A DNA stretch of 64,000 bases, taken from contig NZ_CP045652.1 of assembly GCF_009557615.1 (NCBI RefSeq), positions 620,001 to 684,000 on the forward strand, in the 5' to 3' direction. This DNA comes from Sphingobacteruim zhuxiongii. Lineage in GTDB: Bacteria > Bacteroidota > Bacteroidia > Sphingobacteriales > Sphingobacteriaceae. A model generated the notes under the pieces. The model did no database searches, was not told where the DNA came from, and worked only from the letters and a program-made list of their open reading frames with translations. The position numbers were made by a program, and so were the translations under genes. Below, one piece after another: positions 34,986 through 43,633 of the stretch. Position 1 is the first letter of the stretch. Each line of letters begins with the position of its first letter.

Positions 34986-35360
34986 TTATTCTTCTGGTTG
35001 ACGGGGTTCTTTGCTGATTTCCTCAAAGATCTTGTCCATGTGTTCGACATATTCATTGGTGTCATCTAAGAAGAATTCCAATTGCGGCACAATGCGCGCT
35101 TGATTTTTGATTCTTCCACCTAGTTTGTAGCGAATTTCGTTGGTTTTAGTACGGATATGATCAATATCAGCCTTTGCCGTATTGGTATTTAAGAAACTTA
35201 AAAATACGCGGGCAATGGATAAGTCAGGTGTTACACGAACTTTTGTTACGGTAATAAAGGCACCAGGAGCCCACGATTTACCTTCTCGCTGAAACATTTC
35301 TGCTAAATCTTGCTGAATAACGCCGGCGAATCGTTGCTGTCTTTTACTTTCTGTTCCCAT
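34986..35360 (-). CDS. rbfA: Ribosome-binding factor A
   Basis: RbfA is a KH-type 30S maturation factor needed for processing of the 16S rRNA 5' end and for growth at low temperature. The 124-residue protein has the usual start (ESKRQQRFAGVIQQDLAEMF) and the VTKVRVTPDLSIARVFLSF strand pair, with a C-terminal RIVPQLEFFLDDTNEY. It is the first gene of the rbfA-aat-aminotransferase-DUF2027 operon and has a TATATTTG box 45 bases upstream. Confidence 0.93.
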   Translation of the reverse strand: MGTESKRQQRFAGVIQQDLAEMFQREGKSWAPGAFITVTKVRVTPDLSIARVFLSFLNTNTAKADIDHIRTKTNEIRYKLGGRIKNQARIVPQLEFFLDDTNEYVEHMDKIFEEISKEPRQPEE

Positions 35361-35404
35361 AATGATATTGAATGCGAAAACGTTTCATTACGTTTCCAAT
35401 AACG

Positions 35405-35412
35405 CAAATATA
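35405..35412 (-). promoter_or_regulatory. -7 element (TATATTTG) of rbfA
   Basis: An exact TAnnTTTG match on the minus strand. It would start a transcript about 38 bases before the rbfA ATG at 35360. No -33 TTG is obvious. Confidence 0.5.
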
Positions 35413-35453
35413 AGGATTTTTAAAAAGATGCTTTGTTAACTGATTTCAATATT

Positions 35454-35489
35454 CATAGGATTACTATATAAAATAATCGTAATCCTATG
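35454..35489. repeat. Perfect 11-base-pair hairpin in the rbfA-argH gap
   Basis: CATAGGATTAC (35454-35464) and GTAATCCTATG (35479-35489) are perfect inverted copies around a 14-base AT loop. No T-tract follows on either strand. It lies upstream of the rbfA promoter and could be an operator or a cruciform-forming site. Confidence 0.45.
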
Positions 35490-35559
35490 GATGTTCGAAC
35501 TTGACTCGAAGCAATTCTTTTACAGACTCCTATTACATCCATAGCATATCCGTTGGTAA

Positions 35560-35618
35560 GGGGATTTGAATGGGAAGTGAATTGGGTATGAATTGGGTTT
35601 GAAAGGGATGTAGAATGT
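35560..35618 (+). repeat. Degenerate GGG-led ladder repeat
   Basis: Five G-tracts begin at 35561, 35572, 35584, 35595 and 35605, each followed by a variant of (A/T)NTGAATT, so units are 10-12 bases, close to one turn of DNA. It is non-coding in appearance. The loops are too long for a stable G-quadruplex. I do not know a function. Confidence 0.45.
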
Positions 35619-35728
35619 ATTTACCCCAAAAATGTGACAACGACGTAAACTTGAGTAGACTCCGTATGTGGGATAATAATATCGCGAAAAGGATATCAGC
35701 TGTCTAGAGCGTTCTAAAAAATATGAGA

Positions 35729-35905
35729 CAAAAAAAAAGACTTGTCGTGGGCATAGTGACAAGTCTTCAAATCAAAATTAGTTTATAATTGGATAGAATA
35801 ATATTTTTAAAGTTTAAAGACTTTTTGGGTCTATCATGTTTAGTATTTCTAGGTGGTTATTAACGTGAGTTTCTACTCACTATTTGTTTTTTTCATTCCC
35901 CTTTA
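35729..35905 (-). ncRNA. Candidate small RNA 1 with own promoter and terminator
   Basis: On the minus strand TTG (35939-35941), 20 bases, then TATGTTTG (35911-35918) form a full Bacteroidota promoter. About 150 bases on, AAGACTTGTC (35758-35767) and GACAAGTCTT (35737-35746) form a perfect 10-base-pair hairpin followed by about ten U residues, so the RNA would be about 175 nt. Inside are the hairpin GTGAGT/ACTCAC around AGAA (about 35865-35880), two 7-codon frames (MKKTNSE at 35873-35896 and MIDPKSL at 35814-35837) and the segment CCAATTATAAAC near 35780-35791. No protein gene follows before rbfA. Whether it acts as an RNA or a leader is not decided by sequence. Confidence 0.6.
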
Positions 35906-35910
35906 CATCA

Positions 35911-35941
35911 CAAACATAGGGCTTTAATTCAGACCTCACAA
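35911..35941 (-). promoter_or_regulatory. Promoter of candidate small RNA 1
   Basis: TTG-N20-TATGTTTG read on the minus strand is the best full match to the Bacteroidota consensus in this part of the window, yet no protein gene follows it. Confidence 0.6.
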
Positions 35942-36174
35942 GATGTTTTTTAAAAAAAAGTAAGTGGTTACTTAGTTTCATTTAACATAAATTAACTCTA
36001 TTTAATTAGTATAGATTAGGTCGCTAGGGGGAAGGTGGGTATTAAGTTTTTATTGTGATTAAGTTAGAAAACTGTGTCTAAGTCAATGTGGGTGGGGAAA
36101 ATGGACTCGGGAAGGCTTGGTCTATCGAATGAAAAACAATCGGAAAAACTACCGCTTTTTGTCTGTTTAATTGG

Positions 36175-36182
36175 TATTTTTG
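36175..36182 (+). promoter_or_regulatory. -7 element (TATTTTTG) of argH
   Basis: An exact TAnnTTTG match 18 bases before the argH ATG. Between the small RNA promoter (35941) and here, the DNA holds no convincing reading frame. Confidence 0.5.
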
Positions 36183-36200
36183 CAACACAAAAGATTGATC

Positions 36201-37535
36201 ATGAAGATTTGGCAAAAAAATATTGATGTGGATTCGTTTGTAGAATCCTTTACCGTTGGGCGAGATCGTGAGATGGATTTGCAACTTGCGGGTGCTGATG
36301 TTTTGGGTTCCCTGGCACATACCAAGATGCTTAGTAGCATTGGTTTGATGACCGAAGAGGATTTAGCGGCTGTTCAAAAGGAGCTGAAAAACATTTACCA
36401 AGAAGTATTGGACGCTAAGTTTCAAATTGAGGACTCGGTAGAGGATGTGCATTCCCAGGTTGAAATGATGTTAACGCAACGTATCGGCGACGCTGGTAAG
36501 AAAATCCATTCAGGCCGTTCTAGAAACGATCAAGTGTTGGTAGACTTGAAATTATATTTTCGTTCAGAGATCGAGAGTATTTTCAAGAATACGGAGGTTC
36601 TATTCGGGCAATTGATCCTGCTGAGTAATCAATATAAGTCTGTATTAATGCCGGGTTATACCCATTTACAGATTGCAATGCCTTCGTCATTTGGTCTTTG
36701 GTTTGGCGCATATGCAGAGAGTTTAGTTGATGATTTGCAATTGCTGAAGGCAGCATGGGCTATTTGTAATAAAAATCCATTGGGTTCAGCGGCAGGATAT
36801 GGATCTTCTTTTCCTTTAAATCGTACAATGACCACGCAGTTGTTGGGTTTTGACGATTTAAATTATAACGTCGTTTATGCTCAAATGGGGCGTGGAAAGA
36901 CCGAAAGAATCTTAGCGCAAGCAATGAGTTCGATTGCAGCAACTTTAGCCAAGTTCGCCATGGACGTGACTTTATTTATCAATCAAAATTTTGGTTTTAT
37001 CTCGTTCCCGGCGCACTTAACGACAGGGTCTAGCATTATGCCACACAAGAAAAATCCTGATGTTTTTGAATTGATTCGTTCCCGTTGTAATAAAATTCAA
37101 GCCTTGCCGAATGAAATCGCAATGATGACGACGAATTTGCCTTTGGGCTATCATCGCGATTTACAACTATTGAAGGAGAATTTATTCCCGGCTTTCCAGT
37201 CTTTAAATGACTGTTTAGCGATTGCGACCTATATGCTGCAAAATATTACGATTAAAGATAATATATTGGACGACCCTAAATATGATTACTTATTCAGCGT
37301 TGAAGTGGTAAACAACGAGGTTTTAAAAGGTGTACCTTTTCGTGAGGCGTATAAAAATATTGGTCTAGCAATTGAAGAGGGTACTTTTAACCCAAGTAAA
37401 GAAGTGAACCATACGCATGAGGGTAGTATTGGTAATCTGTGTAATGATCAGATCGAACGAATGTTTGCGGAAGTAAAAGCGTCTTTCGGATTTGAGAAAG
37501 TAGAAAAGGCATTAGCAGACTTGCTAAAAGCATAG
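36201..37535 (+). CDS. argH: Argininosuccinate lyase
   Basis: ArgH splits argininosuccinate into arginine and fumarate, the last step of arginine synthesis. The 444-residue protein has the fumarase/aspartase superfamily signature GSSIMPHKKNPD near residue 276, the HSGRSRNDQV segment near 97 and GYTHLQIAMPSSF near 153. I start it at the ATG at 36201 (MKIWQKNID); an upstream TTG at 36171 lies inside the promoter box. No other arg gene is in the window. The terminator at 37581 follows after 45 bases. Confidence 0.97.
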   Translation: MKIWQKNIDVDSFVESFTVGRDREMDLQLAGADVLGSLAHTKMLSSIGLMTEEDLAAVQKELKNIYQEVLDAKFQIEDSVEDVHSQVEMMLTQRIGDAGKKIHSGRSRNDQVLVDLKLYFRSEIESIFKNTEVLFGQLILLSNQYKSVLMPGYTHLQIAMPSSFGLWFGAYAESLVDDLQLLKAAWAICNKNPLGSAAGYGSSFPLNRTMTTQLLGFDDLNYNVVYAQMGRGKTERILAQAMSSIAATLAKFAMDVTLFINQNFGFISFPAHLTTGSSIMPHKKNPDVFELIRSRCNKIQALPNEIAMMTTNLPLGYHRDLQLLKENLFPAFQSLNDCLAIATYMLQNITIKDNILDDPKYDYLFSVEVVNNEVLKGVPFREAYKNIGLAIEEGTFNPSKEVNHTHEGSIGNLCNDQIERMFAEVKASFGFEKVEKALADLLKA

Positions 37536-37580
37536 AAGAAATATTGTTTTATAGCGCTTATTGAAGTGCTATGGGAAGAG

Positions 37581-37608
37581 AAAAGGAGGCTTTTATGCCT
37601 CCTTTTTT
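37581..37608. terminator. Bidirectional terminator between argH and galM
   Basis: AAAAGGAGGC (37581-37590) and GCCTCCTTTT (37597-37606) form a perfect 10-base-pair stem around TTTTAT, and runs of T or A flank both sides. The stop codon of the convergent galM gene (37593-37595) lies inside the loop. Confidence 0.85.
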
Positions 37609-38657
37609 ATGCTAAACTTGAATTTGATAGTGCTTTGAAATTCTTCTCCAGGCTTTAAAATTACAGAAGGGAACGTTGCATGATTCGGACTATCTGGATA
37701 ATGTTGCGCTTCGAAACAAAGCCCACCATAGCGCAGATATTTATGGCCGGATTTTCCGGTATCATCGGCTAAGAAGTTACCCGCATAGAGGTGTACGCCA
37801 GGTTCTGTCGTAAACACTTCCAATAATATTCCGCTTTCTTTCGAATACGCAGAAGCAACTGCTTGACTGGGTTCCTGATTGTTTACAAATGTATGATCGA
37901 AACCGCCCGCATTTAACAACTGCTCATCTTGGCTATCGATAAAATCTACAATTTTTTTAGGCTGTCGAAAGTCAAGTGCAGTTCCATCTACAGGGGATAT
38001 ATCTCCAGTTGGCACTTGGTTTTTGTCGATAGGAATGAATTCTTCGGATTTAATACATACTTCATGGTTTAATACATCGCCGTTTCCCTCTCCGTTAAGG
38101 TTGAAGAATGCATGATTGGTGAAATTGATAATTGTTTCAGCATCAGAGGAAGCTCGAAAATGTATTATAATTTCATTCTCATTGCTAAGTTCGTAAGACA
38201 CATTGGTTTTAAGTTCTCCAGGGAATCCTTCTTCGCCATCAGGCGAGGTGTAGTAGAAATCAACCACTTTATTGAAGCTGACTTGACGGTCCCATACACG
38301 GTTGTGGAAACCATTGGGGCCACCGTGCAAACTATTGCTACCATTATTTTGGGCGAGCGTATAGCATTTGTCGTTTAATGTGAATGTCCCCTTGGCAATA
38401 CGGTTGCAAAATCTACCAATAGTTGCGCCATGATAAGGTTCTTGAGCGGTGTAATAATCTTCGACGCTCGAGAAGCCTAGGACAACATCGATAAGATCTC
38501 CATGCTTATCTGGAACCAGAGCGCTAACCAATCGCGCACCATAATCTGTTAAGGCTACTTGCATACCCGCACGGTTAGTGAGGGTGATAAGATGAGTGTT
38601 TTTGCCATTTAGTTGGCTTTCAAAATCTTTTTTCTCGGGGAGTTTATAAACAGTCAT
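37593..38657 (-). CDS. galM: Aldose 1-epimerase (galactose mutarotase)
   Basis: GalM interconverts alpha and beta anomers of galactose and glucose. The 354-residue protein has the family histidines in HGGPNGFHNRVWD near 105 and NHAFFNLNG near 185, and the catalytic glutamate in CFEAQHYPDSPNH near 316. I use ATG at 38657 (MTVYKLPEK) instead of a TTG at 38690. There is no signal peptide, so the enzyme is predicted to be cytoplasmic, unlike secreted mutarotases of many Bacteroidota polysaccharide loci. No other galactose gene is adjacent. Confidence 0.93.
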   Translation of the reverse strand: MTVYKLPEKKDFESQLNGKNTHLITLTNRAGMQVALTDYGARLVSALVPDKHGDLIDVVLGFSSVEDYYTAQEPYHGATIGRFCNRIAKGTFTLNDKCYTLAQNNGSNSLHGGPNGFHNRVWDRQVSFNKVVDFYYTSPDGEEGFPGELKTNVSYELSNENEIIIHFRASSDAETIINFTNHAFFNLNGEGNGDVLNHEVCIKSEEFIPIDKNQVPTGDISPVDGTALDFRQPKKIVDFIDSQDEQLLNAGGFDHTFVNNQEPSQAVASAYSKESGILLEVFTTEPGVHLYAGNFLADDTGKSGHKYLRYGGLCFEAQHYPDSPNHATFPSVILKPGEEFQSTIKFKFSIKKEA

Positions 38658-38764
38658 TTTGCGATGGATTTCTATGCCTAAAGATAACAATAAAGCGATG
38701 CTTAGCCAAAAGAAAAACTTGAGCTTCCTCTGTATTTTTCGTAAATTAATTGAAAATAAGTGTC

Positions 38765-39238
38765 ATGAGACCTATATATCCCTATTTCATTACAATAGCG
38801 ATTTTATTGATTTTAATTGGCTTTTTTTCGGTCAGTTCAGAAGCTAGTTTTATTATTCAGCCGAAGTTTGGAACAACATGGGTCGTTCCCTTAAAAGATA
38901 CAGTGCTGTCGCTAGCGTTCTTTGCGGTACTCTTTAGCACCTTATATCGATATACCGAGCATTTATTGTATTCACATCGCTGGTCGATTATGCATTTTAT
39001 TTGTTTCGTATGTTTATCCTTGAACTTTTATACATGGAATGCACTTTCTGTGCGTTACTCACTTCGCATGGAAGAGCTAAAAGAGAATGCGCAACAACTG
39101 AAGTCATTAATGGATATGTTTCTGCGCATGGAGAGTTTTTTTAGCATTTCTTTTTTGATTTTAATTCTAATGCAAGGGCTATATTTACTCAACTTGATGG
39201 TCGGGATGATTTATCAAAAAAGGGGGGATCTGTCCTAA
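38765..39238 (+). CDS. Four-span membrane protein of unknown function
   Basis: The 157-residue protein (start ATG 38765, MRPIYPYF) has four hydrophobic helices at about 5-26, 44-64, 72-95 and 125-148. The third and fourth are separated by a charged coiled segment, RMEELKENAQQLKSLMDMF. The layout of small four-helix proteins with a periplasmic loop between helices 1 and 2 is similar to DUF4293, but I cannot confirm that family. It is divergent from galM and 49 bases upstream of dgt. Confidence 0.55.
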   Translation: MRPIYPYFITIAILLILIGFFSVSSEASFIIQPKFGTTWVVPLKDTVLSLAFFAVLFSTLYRYTEHLLYSHRWSIMHFICFVCLSLNFYTWNALSVRYSLRMEELKENAQQLKSLMDMFLRMESFFSISFLILILMQGLYLLNLMVGMIYQKRGDLS

Positions 39239-39256
39239 GCTCCCGTTTTAAAAATG

Positions 39257-39264
39257 TATATTTG
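39257..39264 (+). promoter_or_regulatory. -7 element (TATATTTG) of dgt
   Basis: An exact TAnnTTTG match 23 bases before the dgt ATG at 39288. Confidence 0.5.
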
Positions 39265-39287
39265 CCTAGCAAAATCTGGTATTTTTA

Positions 39288-40634
39288 ATGAATTGGAATC
39301 AGTTAATTTCGGCAAAGCGCTGGGGGTATGAACATCGCGAGCAAAATGAACACTTTGATGCTCGCTCGGAGTTTCAGCGTGATTATGATCGTTTGATCTT
39401 TTCCTCACCTTTCCGTCGATTACAAAATAAAACGCAGGTGTTTCCGCTTCCTGGTGTGGTATTCGTTCATAACCGACTAACGCATAGTTTGGAGGTTGCT
39501 TCAGTTGGTCGTTCATTAGGACGTCTTGTATATAACCTTTTGAAAAAGAAGCATCCCAACATAGATCAAGAGGCGCCATTTCTTCAAGAAGTGGGGAATA
39601 TTATCTCTGCAGCTTGTTTGTCACATGATCTTGGGAATCCAGCTTTTGGTCATTCAGGAGAGGCTGCCATTTCGACGTTCTTCACCGACGGTAAGGGACT
39701 GAAATATCAGGAAATGGTTAGCAAAGAACAATGGGCAGACTTAACCCATTTCGAGGGTAATGCAAATGCTTTACGCATATTAACGCATGCTTTTAATGGG
39801 AAAGATCCGAAAGGGTTTGCTTTGACTTATACGAGTCTAGCATCCATTGTGAAATATCCTTGTTCAGCAATCGATGGACATGTTAAAGGGTCGCATCACC
39901 GGAAAAAATATGGCTTTTTCGACTCTGAGAAAGGTGGATTTGAGCAGATTGCTAGGGAGCTTGGCATAGCTAAAGATCCGCATAATCCGAAAGGTTATAT
40001 GCGTCATCCATTGGTGTATCTTGTAGAGGCGGCTGACGATATTTGTTATAATATCATTGATTTGGAAGATGCGCATCATTTAAAGATTCTTTCCTATAAA
40101 GAAGTTGAAGATTTATTATTGCCGCTTTGCGCAGGCGAGGACCTTCGGGCACGTTTAGATAGTTTAGCAGATACCGCTAGTAAGGTATCATTGCTTCGTG
40201 CAAAAGCCATCAATACGTTGATTAATGGCTGTGCGCAGCTATTTGTGGATCGGGAAGCTGATTTTCTGGAAGGGACATTTGATAAAGCGCTGATGGACGC
40301 ACTAAGTCCAGAAATTGTGGCTCATATGAAGTTGATATCGGATATTTCGGTACAACGAATCTACAATGCGCCAACGGTCGTACAGATTGAAATTGCAGGT
40401 TTTAAGGTGATGAATGCGCTATTAGAAGAGTTTGTTCCAGCCTATCTAAAAACCAATAAGTCGATGTTTGATAAAAAAGTGGTTGCTATGATGCCTGAAC
40501 AGTTCCATTCTGAACGAGACGATACGTACTCCAAGATTAGAGCCGTACTCGACTATGTTTCGGGAATGACGGATGTTTACGCGGTGGATTTATATAGAAA
40601 GATTAAAGGAATTTCGATAGCGTCGTTGGATTAG
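39288..40634 (+). CDS. dgt: Deoxyguanosinetriphosphate triphosphohydrolase (dGTPase)
   Basis: Dgt belongs to the HD-domain dNTP triphosphohydrolases that release tripolyphosphate from dGTP and regulate nucleotide pools; relatives also act in phage defence. The 448-residue protein has the substrate-pocket segment FRRLQNKTQVFPL near 42, the first metal ligand in NRLTHSLEVASVGR near 62, the HD pair in CLSHDLGNPAFGHSGE near 114, and a further HD-type aspartate in EAADDICYNIIDLEDA near 250. The length and N-terminus fit the type-2 dGTPase group rather than E. coli Dgt (about 500 residues). Confidence 0.93.
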   Translation: MNWNQLISAKRWGYEHREQNEHFDARSEFQRDYDRLIFSSPFRRLQNKTQVFPLPGVVFVHNRLTHSLEVASVGRSLGRLVYNLLKKKHPNIDQEAPFLQEVGNIISAACLSHDLGNPAFGHSGEAAISTFFTDGKGLKYQEMVSKEQWADLTHFEGNANALRILTHAFNGKDPKGFALTYTSLASIVKYPCSAIDGHVKGSHHRKKYGFFDSEKGGFEQIARELGIAKDPHNPKGYMRHPLVYLVEAADDICYNIIDLEDAHHLKILSYKEVEDLLLPLCAGEDLRARLDSLADTASKVSLLRAKAINTLINGCAQLFVDREADFLEGTFDKALMDALSPEIVAHMKLISDISVQRIYNAPTVVQIEIAGFKVMNALLEEFVPAYLKTNKSMFDKKVVAMMPEQFHSERDDTYSKIRAVLDYVSGMTDVYAVDLYRKIKGISIASLD

Positions 40635-40760
40635 TATATAGAAGTGGGATTTTAGACATGTGTGTGTGGCTGAGAATTGAAGTCTCGGTATCACAAATTA
40701 CAATGCTTGTCTAATAATCAGAATCTTGCTTCGTTTGATGTATCTAAGGCCAGACGTCTA

Positions 40761-42881
40761 ATGTCTAAAATGAAAGTAGTAATAGCAGAGAAACCCTCCG
40801 TTGCGCGGGATTTGGCAAGAGTAATGGGCGCCAAGGAGGTGAAAGATGGATATATTGCCGGGAATGGTTATGCATTTACCTATGCTTTTGGGCATTTGGT
40901 ACAGCTTTGCACGCCGCAGGCCTATGGTTTTCTGAATTGGTCGGTGAAGAATTTGCCGATTATTCCGAAGGAGTTTGCTTTGGAGGTCAAGAAAGTTCGT
41001 AAGGACGGCAAACAGCAGGACGATATGGGTGCCTTAAAGCAGCTCAATACTATCAAATGGTTATTGGAGCAGGCAGAGGAAATTATTGTAGCAACGGATG
41101 CTGGACGTGAGGGCGAATTGATCTTTCGCAATATCTACTATTATTTAAAATCGAATATTCCATTTAAACGACTATGGATTTCATCGCAGACTGATAAAGC
41201 TATCAAAGAGGGCTTTGCGAATTTGAAAGACGGTACAGCGTACGACAGTTTATATATGTCTGCGCGTTCGCGTTCAGAATCAGATTGGCTAATTGGTATT
41301 AATGCAACCCAAGCTTTAACATTAGCTGCTGGAAATAAGGGACTGCTTTCGTTAGGGCGTGTGCAGACACCGACTCTAGCCATGATTTGTTCTCGCTATT
41401 TAGAAAATAAGGACTTTAAGCCACAAGCATTTTATAAAATTCAGGCTGGGTTTGAAAAAGAAGGTATTCAGTTTAAAGCGACTTCAAATAGGTTAGATAA
41501 TAAAGACGTCGCTGAAGAGACTATTGGAAAGATTCGAGTTGGTGATGAAGCGAAAGTTGTTAATGTTGAAGCGAAAGAAACGAAAGAACCGCCTCCATTA
41601 TTATTTGATTTGACGTCCCTTCAACAGGATGCCAATAAGAAGTATGGCTATTCGGCTGATCAGACGTTAAGTATTGCACAGACGCTTTATGAGAAAAAGG
41701 TGATTACCTATCCACGTACTGGATCAAGGTACATAGGAGAGGATGTCTTTGAAAAAATCGACGAATTGTTTCAGCATTTAGCAAATACGGCAACGGAGAG
41801 CATTGCGGTTATTAGTAAGAATCTGGTAGGAGCAAAGTTGAATAAGCGATCAGTAGATGATAAGAAAGTTACGGATCACCATGCTTTGTTGGTTACTGAT
41901 GAGAAGCCAGGTCCAATGCCTATGGATCAGCAGCATATCTATAATATGATTGCGAAGCGCATGGTTGAGAGTTTTTCAGAGGTTTGTTTGAAAGATATCA
42001 CAACGGTGACGATTGATGCATCAGGAGTGGAGTTAATTGCCAAAGGAACAGTTATTCGACAATACGGATGGCGTTTGTCCGCTGATCAGGTTGAGGCGCC
42101 AGATGAAGATAAGAATACCGACGATCAAGATAATGAAAACGCGCAGCTCCCAAGGCTTAGTGCGGAAGAATTACTAGAGATCTTAACGCTGGAATTAGCA
42201 GAGCGACACACGAAAGCTAAACCAATTCATACTGAGGCTTCATTGTTAAAAGCGATGGAGACTTCGGGGAAAGAAATTGAGGACGATGAAATGCGTCAAG
42301 CGATGAAAGACTGTGGTTTAGGAACGCCAGCAACACGTGCGGCGACTATTGAGACGCTTTTTCAGCGGGATTATATCAAACGCGATAAAAAGAAACTTAT
42401 TCCTACAGAAAAAGGCTTGGCTGTTTATTTCTTAGTCAAGGATCGTTCGATTGCGAAGGTTACATTGACAGGTAAATGGGAACAGAAGCTGGAGGAAATG
42501 CGCGCGAATAAGGTGAGTTATGATGTGTTTATGAAACATATTAAAGACTACACCGCGAAGATTACAACCGAGTTAATGCAATTAAGAGTGGCAATAGCGC
42601 ATGAAGAATTGAAGCCCCAGCAAAAGGGGAAGATCAAATGTCCTAAATGTACGGAAGGTCAAGTTCAGTTATACGATAAGGTAGCTCAGTGTAGTCAATA
42701 TGCGCGTGGATGTGACTTCAAGATTTGGCGAACGCTACATGGCGTATTCCTCGATGAGAAAGAAATGAAGAGTCTTTTGGAGAAAGGAAAAACTTCAGAA
42801 CTGAAGGGATTAAAGAATACAGACGGTACGATGACTAATGGATCGTTAGTCTACGAAAATAATAAAGTCCTTATCGGCTAA
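40761..42881 (+). CDS. topB: DNA topoisomerase III (type IA)
   Basis: The 706-residue protein is a type IA topoisomerase. Residues 1-140 are the Toprim domain (KVVIAEKPSVARDLARV with the catalytic Glu, and TDAGREGELI near 114 with the DxD). The active-site tyrosine is in VITYPRTGSRYI near 317, and GLGTPATRA (near 525) is another conserved block. The C-terminus has one four-Cys zinc ribbon (CPKCTEG to CSQYARGC). I start at ATG 40761; the ATG three codons later is also possible. Type IA topoisomerases relax negative supercoils and decatenate hemicatenated DNA, often with RecQ. Confidence 0.94.
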   Translation: MSKMKVVIAEKPSVARDLARVMGAKEVKDGYIAGNGYAFTYAFGHLVQLCTPQAYGFLNWSVKNLPIIPKEFALEVKKVRKDGKQQDDMGALKQLNTIKWLLEQAEEIIVATDAGREGELIFRNIYYYLKSNIPFKRLWISSQTDKAIKEGFANLKDGTAYDSLYMSARSRSESDWLIGINATQALTLAAGNKGLLSLGRVQTPTLAMICSRYLENKDFKPQAFYKIQAGFEKEGIQFKATSNRLDNKDVAEETIGKIRVGDEAKVVNVEAKETKEPPPLLFDLTSLQQDANKKYGYSADQTLSIAQTLYEKKVITYPRTGSRYIGEDVFEKIDELFQHLANTATESIAVISKNLVGAKLNKRSVDDKKVTDHHALLVTDEKPGPMPMDQQHIYNMIAKRMVESFSEVCLKDITTVTIDASGVELIAKGTVIRQYGWRLSADQVEAPDEDKNTDDQDNENAQLPRLSAEELLEILTLELAERHTKAKPIHTEASLLKAMETSGKEIEDDEMRQAMKDCGLGTPATRAATIETLFQRDYIKRDKKKLIPTEKGLAVYFLVKDRSIAKVTLTGKWEQKLEEMRANKVSYDVFMKHIKDYTAKITTELMQLRVAIAHEELKPQQKGKIKCPKCTEGQVQLYDKVAQCSQYARGCDFKIWRTLHGVFLDEKEMKSLLEKGKTSELKGLKNTDGTMTNGSLVYENNKVLIG

Positions 42882-42899
42882 TTTCAGTAACTTGGTTTA

Positions 42900-43550
42900 A
42901 TGAAAACCATTTATTTATTCTCTGGATTGGGGGCTGACCGGCGAGTTTTTCAAAATTTGGACTTGTCAGGCTTTCAACCTGTTTATATTGATTGGTTAAC
43001 ACCTCGACCATTAGAAAGTCTAGAAAGTTATATCTTTCGCTTAGCGGAACATTATCAGATTCCCAAACAAGGCGCATTAGTTTTAGGCGTTTCGTTTGGA
43101 GGTCTCTGTATTTCGGAACTCGCAAAGTACTATGATTTTGAAAAAAGCATATTAATCTCCTCGGTTAAGAATAAATTTGAAATCCCAACGGTTTTTAAGC
43201 TTTCTAAGCTATTTTCTGTTTACAAACTAATTCCTACAGGTTCTTCCGGTCTGCTTGCTAAGAAAGCTTTGGAATGGGCTTTTGGATTGAAGTCCGATGA
43301 GGAAAAAAAACTTTTTGATGCAATTATTCAAGACACCGATTCTACCTTTTTTGATTGGGCGGTAGATAAAATAATTCATTGGGACAACACACAAAATCCA
43401 GTAAACTGTCTGCAGATTCACGGAGACAAGGATCGAATATTTTCAATTTCCAATGTGGACTGTGATATCAGGATAAAAGACGCAGGTCATTTCATGATCT
43501 ACAATCGGGCAAAGGAGCTTTCCTTTCCTATTCGAAATTTTCTACTGTAG
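42900..43550 (+). CDS. Alpha/beta-fold hydrolase
   Basis: The 216-residue protein is a small alpha/beta hydrolase. The nucleophile elbow GVSFGGLC (near 60-67) carries the serine, and the conserved aspartate and histidine are probably in the LQIHGDKDRIF (near 180) and DAGHFMIYN (near 200) segments. No signal peptide is present. The substrate is unknown; esterase, lipase and lactonase roles are all possible. It starts 18 bases after topB. Confidence 0.75.
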   Translation: MKTIYLFSGLGADRRVFQNLDLSGFQPVYIDWLTPRPLESLESYIFRLAEHYQIPKQGALVLGVSFGGLCISELAKYYDFEKSILISSVKNKFEIPTVFKLSKLFSVYKLIPTGSSGLLAKKALEWAFGLKSDEEKKLFDAIIQDTDSTFFDWAVDKIIHWDNTQNPVNCLQIHGDKDRIFSISNVDCDIRIKDAGHFMIYNRAKELSFPIRNFLL

Positions 43551-43619
43551 ACTCCATTATTTTAGGTCATTCGATAGTAATATGTGCATGTAGGATAGCG
43601 TTGAAGTTGGCATTTCTGT

Positions 43620-43627
43620 TAACTTTG
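43620..43627 (+). promoter_or_regulatory. -7 element (TAACTTTG) of the gene at 43634
   Basis: An exact TAnnTTTG match ending six bases before the ATG, with a TTG 16 bases upstream of it. A leaderless transcript is predicted. Confidence 0.45.
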
Positions 43628-43633
43628 CAGCCT

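Noticed and set aside
35520..35762. 80-codon minus-strand frame in the rbfA-argH gap
   Set aside because: It starts inside the small RNA terminator stem and runs through the G-tract ladder. The residues are a by-product of the repeat, and no start signal or family is visible.
35729..35905. Candidate small RNA 1 as 6S RNA
   Set aside because: The 5' and 3' ends do not pair to give the long duplex with central bubble of 6S RNA; the only strong 3' structure is the terminator.
36078..36320. 80-codon minus-strand frame over the argH promoter
   Set aside because: It runs antisense through the argH start and its promoter, with no family features.
39288..40634. dgt as part of an anti-phage defence cluster
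   Set aside because: Flanking genes (galM, a small membrane protein, topB) show no defence island features, so a housekeeping dNTP role is the simpler reading.
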